From Ramazzottius varieornatus (lineage: Eukaryota > Tardigrada > Eutardigrada > Parachela > Ramazzottiidae), in NCBI GenBank assembly GCA_001949185.1, contig BDGG01000001.1:8812721-8876720 (forward strand): a DNA stretch of 64,000 nt, read 5' to 3'. The notes under the pieces were generated by a model. That model ran no database searches, was not told the DNA's origin, and saw only the letters and a list, made by a program, of their open reading frames with translations. The stretch's first letter is position 1. Each line of letters starts with the position of its first letter. The translations under genes and the position numbers were made by a program. This document shows positions 55,810 to 64,000 of the stretch, one piece after another.

Positions 55810-58800
55810 ATGGCGAAGGCATCAGAAGGAAAGGGTTCGGCCAAGAAGTTTGTGGACCTGCAGTTGCGAGCAGGTGCCGACGGTGCGGCCAGTGGGCAGC
55901 ACGGCTTGCAGAATGATCTGGCCGCCTATGACGAACAGGACATGACTGACCCCTACATGGAAGAGCTTCTGGACGTGCTGGACCGGGTGGAGAATGAGGG
56001 CGAACCTTACTTGGAAAAGCTCATCCTCCAAGCCGGCTTGGACTTCACCTCGCCCGACGAGGACCAGCTCAGCACAGCAGGACATACCACAGCAGCAGCT
56101 CAGAGGCTGAAGGCCCGGAAGCAGAAGAAGCGCCAAGCGAAAACGATGGCCTCCAAAGTGGAAATGGGCGTCATCCAGCCCATATCCGATGATGACTTTA
56201 GCCAAATTTACAGCACAGCCAAAGAAGGTTTTTATCGCTTCATTACGCTAGCTTGAAATCTAAATTCGCCAATGGTTACTGACCCATGGCCGAATAACAA
56301 TAATTTCGGCCTTGGCATGGTTGGACGTTGGCTGTTTTAGGCGGAGGGAGTGAACCTTCGGACGAGTCGCCTTCCAGCCGCTCCAGCACGTCAACCGAAA
56401 GTCTCGCGGAGGACCTGGCCGAGATGGTAGCGCGCGGCAAAGTGCCAGTGCTAACCGAGAAGCCTTCCAACAATGTGGAGACCTATGGCAGCCGCATCGT
56501 CCCTTACGGCTCGTTCAACGTCAACAACGATGACGCTGGTCTTGCCAAGTACGCCACTTCCGATAAGTTACTTCGTGCAGCCAGGATGGCCGCATCGTCC
56601 TCTCCGGAAACGGACGTACTGGACAAAGAACCAGAAAAAGAAGGTATGTCATCGAAAGTTGATTTGGCCCAATGCTGACATGACAGGCAGGCAAACAAAC
56701 AAACAAACTTCGACAAGATCGGTTGTGCTGAGTGGCGCACGCGACCGGTGTTGTTAGCTGAAAGGGTGCGCCACTTGGGCAAATAATCAGCCGAAAATGT
56801 TTGCCGATGTCCCAAGTGCCAATTGATGAAGTTGTTGGCAGGGGAATGCATCGAGACTTGGTCGTCGGACCTTTTGTCCCACGCCACGGACTTTGAAGAA
56901 GATTTGTACGACGAAGGGAAGGGCGATCACTTGGAGGAAAAGGAGGAAGAGGATCGAGGGCCGGACATGGTGTTGCTGTCGTCATCGTCCGACGAGGAGG
57001 AGCTGGAGTCGCCAGGGCACTACTTTGACTACAGCAAGCAGGAAGAGCAGTGCTTGGCTATCGTGGCTAATTTCCGTCGACAGTTCACCGATGCCTATCC
57101 CGATAGGAAACCTTTATTCTTGACGCCGGTCAATGTAGGTGTGTATACGCGCTTAGCAGGCTGGAGAACTTGAAGAACGAAAAGCTGCGTTCTGTGTCAT
57201 ATGGCGATGCGCGATCTATGACTTGTTGTTGCAGGAGGAAGGAGTTCCCCGCTTTGTGTGTACAACCATCCGCCCGACCATCTTCAGCTATGACGACCTG
57301 TTCCAGTGGGATGGTGAGCTTGTAAGAACTGACAGTTTTCCACGAAATTTGCACCATTCGTTTTTTACTTTTCATCACATATGATTATCTGGAATTTCAA
57401 AGCAGTTTGTTCTTGTCATGTTTAGGGATCGCTCGCTTCTTTGCCTACCAGATGGAGTATATCCTCCTCAACCCGCCGGACCTTCCACCCACCGTGGTCA
57501 TGTCGCCGGCCTCCATCATGAAAGAACGACAAGGTAACGCCTTTGACTACTGCTTCATCCTGGCCTCGGTCTTGATCGCAGTGGGCTACGACGCCTACAT
57601 TGTCAACGGCTACGCCGCTCCGCCCATCTGCACCGGCGACGAAAGCCAGCACCTCTGCCCGCTTCTCCCCCAAGATAACGAACCTGACCTCATTCCAGAA
57701 TTCGAGAAGGATTTTGATTTGGCCGACTTTCAATCCTCAGTCGCCAACGAATGTTTTAAGTAAATACTTCAACAAATAAATTGCCCGTATTTTTTTCTTA
57801 GTCTGAAACAAACTGGAAAAATCCCCAGAAGGAGTTTAATTAAAATAGAAATGAATATGATTTAATAGGTCGAAATAATTGATATTTGCAATGGGTTTTT
57901 AGGAATACGATCAGGCGTCAGCGGGAACGCATGATTAGAGAGCGCAACGACAACGTCAAAGGTCTGGAGTACCTTCTGAAGCAGGAAAAGATCCGTGCGG
58001 GTCTTCCGCCGCATGATGGTGAGTCGCAGTCCGAGGAGGAAGAAGTCGACCCCTACGAGAAGCGGCGAGTACATGCTTGGATCGTCATCCTGCCTGGTAA
58101 GCGCGACATCACCGAGGCCTTCTTCATCGAACCCTTCACCGGTCGCGCTTTTGCCACCAACCACGACGAGTTCTACAACATCGAGGCTATCTGGAATCAT
58201 CGACAGTATTACGTCAACATGCAGGCAAGTCACAGCTTTTCATTTTTCAAATTATACAAAATTGTGACAACAAAAACATCAAATAAAATCCAAAAGATAT
58301 TAAATCGAATCATGGACATGTTTTTGGCTTATTTTGATTTAATTTGGTTATTTGATCTTTATTTTGTTAGCTATTTGTTCATCAAGTTTGGTTAACTTAA
58401 TCTTATATCATTGATACTATGTATTTTTCTATTTTTCATTTTATTTCAAATTTAGACTAAATTATTCAAGTGATCCGCGATATCTGCAGGAACTTGAGGC
58501 CGGTGAGGAACTGATCTGGGACGTGCACGACAGTCAAAAATGGGAGCCGGTCTTTGCCAAGAGCACGTTAAAGCAAGAGCAAAATGTGCCTGTTGACTCG
58601 GAGGAAAACATGGCAACGGTCGAAGAGCAAGGCGCAATGAAGGAAGGTAACGCCGGTGCCGGCTGGCCCTTCAAAGGCTTCCAGATGCCGCGACCCTGGT
58701 CCGAACCGATAACTGTCTCCAAGAAGCGCTACCTGCGCTTCTGTAAGAACGGCTTCCGCTTGGCCAGATACTACAAATGTGACATGGAAATGTACCAGCA

Positions 58801-61315
58801 GTACGAAAGAAAAGATGGGCTGGCATCCAAGTTCATCCTTTTCAAGAACCGGCGCAAAACCGTAAGAACCAATGAGCTCAGCAAAACGCAACTGGATAAG
58901 ATTGCTTTCTACGTGGCGCACGCTTTCACTCGATGACACAGACAACGTCCGCCACGTGAAAAGACAAGCCCGACAACACTGCTTTCCAAAGTGGCGCACG
59001 TTGCCAGTTCTACTCACTGAAAGCCTGCGCCACTTGGAAAACGTTCTTGGAAGTTTGTTGACGGTCTTCTTTGGTAGAAAATTACGACTGTCAAGGAAGT
59101 GTACGAGAACCGCCGAGATCGACTTCGTTATAGGAAACACCTCGTCCGAGACAGTATTCTTCGCGAATACTTTGCTCCCGGTCATGTTCGGGGTGTCCGC
59201 ATGCACGAACTTCACATTAACGGCGAACACCCAGCCAAGTTCAGCGAGCTCTACCGCGCACTAAACTGCTTTAAAGTCCAGCAGAATTTGGTGCGGACCA
59301 TGACCTACTACAGTGAATACAGGAATGATGGTCTCGTCAAATTAGTCCAACTCCCCGAAGAGGTTAGAAAAGTCGGCGATCTCAAATACCTACATACAGA
59401 TTACCAGGCATATGCTACTGTCGGATGTATGTAGGTGTATGAAAGTTCTGCGTGAAGTTATCTCACATACCTGCATACTCTTTATCCCTTGTACGCCATT
59501 GGGTTTCGTACGCATGTTTGCGAGGGAAAGTCTTTTGACTGTCGAACAAAATCAAATATTAAAGTTTGAACTTGTTTTACAGGTTTTGTGGTATTACGAA
59601 GGTAGAAAGGACAACCTAGTCTTCCGGCGGATCAAGTACGGCACACAGATCGACAGGTCGTACGCCGTGGAGGCGCTCAAGTGCAAGGGTGACCAGCGAC
59701 CTATTGCTCTCATCATGGAGAAGTTTGACCGTAACAAAGAGGAAGCCAACCCCGATTTGGATATTTACCTGAGAGAGTTAGACATTACTGGTAACACCTT
59801 GCACTTGGTCTATCAGCCAGCCGATGGCATGGTCATGAGCACACAACGACGCTACCACCTGCCTGATTTCAACGAGGGACCGCAGTCCGGTCTGGAACTT
59901 CCAGTAGGCTTTCTTCGTATGAACGACGATGTCGTTTCCGGTAAATAAACCAAGACATTTCTTAGATCCGTACTAAAGTTTCAAGTTGTAGCTGAATAAA
60001 TAATCTACGTCAGTCTAGTGCTTCAGTTGCGCGAAAGTCATAAATTAGAAAAAGGTGGCACTTTCCATCATTGCAGAAGATTAGTTTTGCCCTACCAAGT
60101 GCACGTCCTGTAGTTTGAGACTGTGCGTGGTGTTATCCTTGTAGAAGTGGACATTTCATGTTTTTGCCACGTTTATTTGACAGTGATATTTCGTGATCAG
60201 TTGAAAGAAGAGCAGCGTCTGCCGATCGACGTTTGGGACGAGATGGTCTTGCACTACCGCAAGTCTCTGGAGGGCATTGTGGGCGTCCGGCGAGCCGAAG
60301 ACGACTTCAAAGAGGAGATAGGCGAGCGTATTGAAGAAGAACGCCAGCCGGCCTTGTGGCATTCGCCCTACGACGTCGAGCGCCATCCACGAGCCGCCAT
60401 CATCGTCAACAAGAGCCAAGAAGCCGATCTGCTGAAACAACCTGCCAACGAGCAGAACGCCGTCTTCGACCCCACTTCTTTCGACTGGGTAGCGCCTTAC
60501 ATGGCTGCCTATGGTGACAAGGAAGTGCAAAGTCTGGAGGATGCGCTGGCTGTCAGACAGACGGTTCTCGAGGACTTGAGAGAGCGACTGCTCTATACCG
60601 CTAATGCTCTTGAGAAAGCCCATGAGTTGGAGTTTGCCAAGCTCCAAAGCCTCAACGACAAATTCAGAAAAGCTCAGGTAAAGTTGGCGAAGGCAAAGCA
60701 GATCTTTTCTGTCAAGTTGCGCGCGGTTTCAACCAGTAATACGTGCCCCATGTGGGAGAAGCAACTCGGCAAGATCGTTCTTGCAAGTGACGCATATCTC
60801 CAACCAATAACACTGAAAGAATGCGCCACTTGGCAGGAGGATCTTGTACAGTTTTCTTTCTCGTAGTCGGCATTTGTGAACCTGATGGGTATGTTTTTTC
60901 TTGGCAGATTGCTGGTGAGCTGTCGCCGAAGGATTTCACCATCTACGAGAAGGACAAGGCGGCCATACAGTTCAAGATGCATATGCTAGAGCGCCGTCAA
61001 GAACTGTTGCAGTTTGAAGGGCCGGCCAAGCTGAAGAAGCTGAACGACTGGATCTTACAAGACCCTCGTTTCTCACGGTGGTTACAAGGTATGCAGCTGG
61101 AGACGCGCGATCGTGTTATCCAAGACGAACTGATGACGGTTAAGAAGAACACACCACACTGGACAGCGGCTCAACGGAAGAAAGTGTGGAAGTTGCAGTC
61201 GGAAGACGGTGAGATACTGGTGGACCCCCTGGACAAGGAAGAGGCTGCTTATGGGCGGGGTGATGCTTCCACCCACCGCCTGCTTTCACCTCACGCCGGT
61301 CGTGCGCCTCGTTGA
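55810..61315 (+). CDS. DRC7: Dynein regulatory complex subunit 7 (CCDC135/lobo)
   Basis: Eleven exons (55810–56227, 56341–56643, 56842–57134, 57235–57313, 57426–57759, 57903–58224, 58490–58861, 59078–59362, 59583–59940, 60184–60677, 60908–61315) give about 1221 residues. DRC7 is a linker subunit of the nexin–dynein regulatory complex on axonemal doublets, needed for flagellar motility. Landmarks shared with vertebrate DRC7: VPRFVCTTIRPT, a transglutaminase-like core (ERQGNAFDYC…GYDAYIVNGY), HAWIVILPGKRD, FFIEPFTGRAF, IWNHRQYYVNMQ, YKCDMEMYQQYERKDGL, VLWYYEGRKD, and a coiled-coil C-terminus. It is longer than human (874), mainly through an acidic, Ser-rich N-terminal third. Intron 6 fits only with a GC donor (CAG|GCAAGT). 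Introns 2, 7 and 10 carry hairpin repeats. Convergent with the following gene. Confidence 0.93.
56692..56822. repeat. Hairpin repeat, single full unit (DRC7 intron 2)
   Basis: CAAACAAACTTCGACAAGATCG, CTGAGTGGCGCACGC, loop, GGGTGCGCCACTTGGG, then TGTTTGCCGATGTCCC. Confidence 0.85.
58868..59076. repeat. Hairpin repeat, two units (DRC7 intron 7)
   Basis: GAGCTCAGC then TACGTGGCGCACGC / CGTCCGCCACGTG, and AAAGTGGCGCACG / GCCTGCGCCACTTGG, closing GTTCTTGG…GTTTGTTG. Confidence 0.8.
59383..59480. repeat. Short hairpins with ATACCTRCATAC arms (DRC7 intron 8)
   Basis: ATACCTACATACA (59386–59398) is inverted as TGTATGTAGGTGTAT (59426–59440), followed by CACATACCTGCATAC (59464–59478). The last matches the short hairpin in a cadherin intron. 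Confidence 0.5.
60712..60870. repeat. Hairpin repeat, degraded (DRC7 intron 10)
   Basis: AAGTTGCGCGCGG / ACGTGCCCCATGTGGG, then CAAGTGACGCATA / AATGCGCCACTTGGC and ATCTTGTACAGTTT. Confidence 0.7.
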
Positions 61316-61593
61316 GCGTGCCCACCAGTGGCTCTGGGGCTCATCGTCATGTCTCTCTGACGAAACTGCTCTTCTATCTGATTCCCGTTTGTTTTTACTG
61401 CAGAGTTTCCGAGCTCGGATGTTGTTGGGGGATATTTGCCTGATATAGAGACACGATAAAAAATGAGAAAACAAAACAGCTGAAACAACGACTTTGAACA
61501 TTGAGCAGGACAAGGTAGTAAGTATTACACTTGTTGACCTTCCACAGCGCCATCACCGACTCACAGTCCATACAAAGTGTAAAAGAGGAAATG

Positions 61594-63620
61594 CTATTTA
61601 AATCCAGCAGCCAACGCAAGTACTTCAGTCTGGCAATCTCCTCCCGGCAGCCAGCTGAGGTGGAAAAGTTCCGTCGTCATCAGCACTGCCAGTACAACAA
61701 ACACCGATGTCGGTGAACCACACATAAAGTACACGCGCCTGGCCTAAATGTGGGGATGGACAAAAATGTGGNNNNNNNNNNNNNNNNNNNNNNNNNNNNN
61801 NNNNNNNNNNNNNNNNNNNNNNNNNNNNNNNNNNNNNNNNNNNNNNNNNNNNNNNNNNNNNNNNNNNNNNNNNNNNNNNNNNNNNNNNNNNNNNNNNNNN
61901 NNNNNNNNNNNNNNNNNNNNNNNNNNNNNNNNNNNNNNNNNNNNNNNNNNNNNNNNNNNNNNNNNNNNNNNNNNNNNNNNNCCACATTTAGGCCGGCGTG
62001 TACTTGAAGTAACGCGAACTCACTGTCCGCTACTTACGTCCATCTCCAGGCCCAAGCTCAGTTTCAAGAAGGTGGCAATATTCTGTGCAGGAATCTTTGG
62101 GTTCAAGTCGCACTTTGGATGTACCCAGCATTTGGGTAAACCAAAAGACCGGAGCAGTCGGGCTGAAATCCACCTAAGGAATCCAATGAGAAGATCAATG
62201 TCAGTTACATAGAACTGGCTGGTTACGAGACACTTACGTACTTGTTTGTATGTGACAGCAGAGTGGTTCGCTGCGGCGAAGAACCACACCGAATCAGCAA
62301 CCTCCAACATGAGCGGCAACTCGGCTGGTCGCGGAATGATCGACCGCGCTTCTTTGACATGATGGTGTTGACAAAACTCCCTGTAGAAGAAAACCAACAG
62401 ATCAAACAAGAGATCGGCCATACACTCAACAAGATTACTTTCACAAGGTGGCGCACGCTTCCAGTGTTAGTAGCTGGAGGCGTGCGCTAATTGCAATACC
62501 CATCTTGTCGCGTTCATTTGCCACCGCTCTCTATAATCATGTTTAGACATTCCGTTTGAATGGTGTTGAATCTTTTGATGGTAAAAGACCCTACCAGAAA
62601 GCAAACCAGGAGAGCTGAAGGTCTGGTCGTGTGACTTTGCGGACGAAGGAATCGAACTGGAAGGCCTTCTTGGTCTTGAGGTTGGTGCGAAAACGACAAG
62701 GCTCCATCGTTTCGTCCTCCAGATGCAGTCGCAGTATACGGTCCAGCTTACCGACTGCGCTGTGCTCGTCAACGAGGAAAGCTCGGCGAATGACCAATGG
62801 CAACTCTTCGACCAGAAAGTCTTCGCCAACCTGAAATGCCGTCAGTTCTCCGCCCTTCCTCTCGATGACTGCAGTCAAGTCCTCACAAATCTATAGGAGA
62901 AAGATATGTTGACTGAAGTTAGGGAAGGGGCCAACCCGCAAGCAAACCTTGATCGTACAGAGCATCGCATATGCCAGGGGATCGTATCCGAGGTGGAGCC
63001 GTTGGACTGGGAAGCATCGGCAAGTTCCAAGGCTGCACTGCGCGACTTGATCAAACAGGGTACGTCTCTCAAATACGTCCAGTCCCAGTAAGGCAGCATC
63101 TATAACAATAAAGATAAGTCTCGATAACTCTAACCGTGGTTTTGTAACAGATGCACATCAAAAATATGTCCCCCGATTTCGTCGACGCATGACGTCTTGG
63201 AACTCAGTCGTGCCTAAGCATCTGGCTCGGGGTACATCGTTGCGCCTCATGACGTCATGTCACAGTGTCGTTCACCGGATTTACCTTGATTAAGCCAATG
63301 CGAAAGATGGCTTCGAAGAATGTCGGCGGTATAGCCAGCCAAGCAACCGCGAAGAAGATTCCAGTCAACGAGAGGAATTTTGCAGCTCGCAAAAGCATCC
63401 TTCCGGTCCGTCTTCTTCTCAGGTACTCCTTGACGTCGTCGAGGGCCGCTGCCGAAGTCTCCTTGAGATTAAAACTGCCGTCCTTCAGCAACGAAGCGCA
63501 GAGGCGTTCTACAGCTTCCAGCTCTTGTGACCGCACCATCCTACCCCTAATCCCAAAGAAACGGTAGATCTGCAAAAAGACCGACCGTAAAGACTCGACC
63601 AATGAAGACTGACGACTCAT
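61594..63620 (-). CDS. Unrecognised single-pass membrane protein, possibly JmjC/cupin-like
   Basis: Six exons join in phase (63620–63285, 63099–62959, 62890–62595, 62380–62242, 62173–62038, 61685–61594), 379 residues. The chain crosses the assembly gap, so an exon inside the gap cannot be excluded, and exon 2 (63099–62959) has a second open frame. The first ~85 residues are basic and helical (VKEYLRRRRTGRM), followed by one membrane segment (LSLTGIFFAVAWLAIPP, about 88–105). The C-terminal two thirds look globular: FQFDSFVRKVTRPDLQLSW, EFCQHHHVKEAR, FWFTQMLGTSKVRLEP, and a last stretch GDGLLMTTELFHLSWLPGG that resembles the closing strands of JmjC/cupin proteins (G-D-x-L-x-x-x-x-x-x-H). I do not see a clear metal-binding HxD motif. 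Orientation type II or signal-anchor inferred. Intron 3 to 4 carries a hairpin repeat. Confidence 0.6.
61725..62010. repeat. Inverted repeat flanking the assembly gap
   Basis: AAGTACACGCGCCTGGCCTA at 61727–61746 runs on through AATGTGG; on the other side CCACATTTAGGCCGGCGTGTACTT (61982–62005) is its inverse with one short indel. The unread bases lie in the loop. Confidence 0.7.
61772..61981. other. Assembly gap (210 N)
   Basis: Unresolved bases within an intron of the minus-strand gene. Confidence 0.99.
62425..62530. repeat. Hairpin repeat, single unit (minus-strand gene intron)
   Basis: CTCAACAAGATTACTTTC, AAGGTGGCGCACGCTTCCAG, loop, GGCGTGCGCTAATTG, then CATCTTGTCGCGTTCATTTGCC. Confidence 0.8.
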
Positions 63621-64000
63621 CAACTCAAGCAGGATCTCACTCTGAAAGCACTTACGAAGATACCTGCACTGCCTGGACGCTTTCTTTTCCTGTAGCCGCT
63701 GCACTATCTCTCACATCAGCGTCATATGTTGAAGTCCATTCATTTGCACTCCCTCAGCGTACTCCAAAGATTTGCTGCCAGATAAATAGTGCGGAATCTT
63801 CGACTGGAAGTACGCGATAAAACGCACAACAATAAAAATTTGAAGTTCTGAAAGCTTGTGACCTCCCAACCCCATGGACGGGTATCGTCAATCGCACGGC
63901 TTGCCGCCACAATGGACGTAGAGCCTTGCGGATGGCTGACTTGTGTGATTCGTGGTGGGTCAAGGGGTAATCTAAGAACATCACGCTCGCTCACCTTAGA
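63621..64000. other. Window end, upstream of the minus-strand gene
   Basis: A minus-strand frame at 63984–63754 could be an upstream exon or the end of another gene (MFLDYPLTHHESHKSAIRK…), but the phases I tried do not give an unbroken chain. Nothing is assigned. Confidence 0.3.

Overview
The window is nuclear DNA from an animal. It carries about 20 multi-exon protein genes with short GT–AG introns (mostly 60–700 bp), animal-type families, no operator or Shine-Dalgarno architecture, and one 210-base assembly gap. DRC7, an axonemal dynein-regulatory-complex subunit, implies an organism that keeps motile cilia or sperm flagella, which argues against nematodes. Compact genes and short introns would fit a small-genome invertebrate such as a tardigrade, but nothing here proves the phylum. 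I joined exons by hand, checking reading phase at each junction; coordinates are coding limits unless stated.

Layout. 1–5.4 kb: no recognisable gene, hairpin repeats only. 5.4–8.1 kb (-): diacylglycerol kinase epsilon. 8.2–13.2 kb: gene-poor, with repeats and one long unexplained frame. 13.2–18.0 kb (+): a short cadherin whose first repeats resemble PCDH15/Cad99C. 18.4–20.6 kb (-): a secreted CUB-like serine protease. 21.7–22.4 kb (+): Tim13. 22.7–23.8 kb (-): adenylate kinase with a charged N-terminal tail. 26.6–28.3 kb (+): REEP1-4 family. 28.6–33.3 kb: nearly empty. 33.6–35.1 kb (+): type I arginine methyltransferase. 35.4–36.0 kb (-): BLOC1S1. 36.7–38.9 kb (+): APH-1. 39.6–40.7 kb (-): unrecognised Ser/Pro-rich protein. 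41.2–43.1 kb (+): LDH2/MDH2-type oxidoreductase. 43.4–44.6 kb (-): GM2-activator-like protein. 45.1–46.1 kb (+): unrecognised secreted Cys-containing protein. 46.8–48.4 kb (+): BCS1. 49.0–51.5 kb (+): monocarboxylate-transporter-like MFS protein. 51.9–53.2 kb (-): TATDN1. 53.6–54.0 kb (+): LYRM7. 54.0–55.5 kb (+): WRAP53/TCAB1, whose start codon overlaps the LYRM7 stop. 55.8–61.3 kb (+): DRC7. 61.6–63.6 kb (-): a membrane protein with a possible JmjC/cupin-like end.

Functionally the genes are mostly unrelated housekeeping genes, with a mitochondrial bias (Tim13, BCS1, LYRM7, perhaps the oxidoreductase). BCS1 and LYRM7 both serve Rieske iron-sulfur protein maturation in complex III and lie about 5 kb apart on the same strand. 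Neighbouring genes often alternate strand, giving many tail-to-tail and some head-to-head pairs.

The most striking non-gene content is a family of palindromic hairpin repeats (core GTGGCGCACG…CGTGCGCCAC) at about 29 places, roughly 23 of them inside introns. Other observations are a strong excess of the 8-mer TGACGTCA, three GC–AG introns, an inverted-repeat element in APH-1 intron 1, and an assembly gap that sits inside an inverted repeat.
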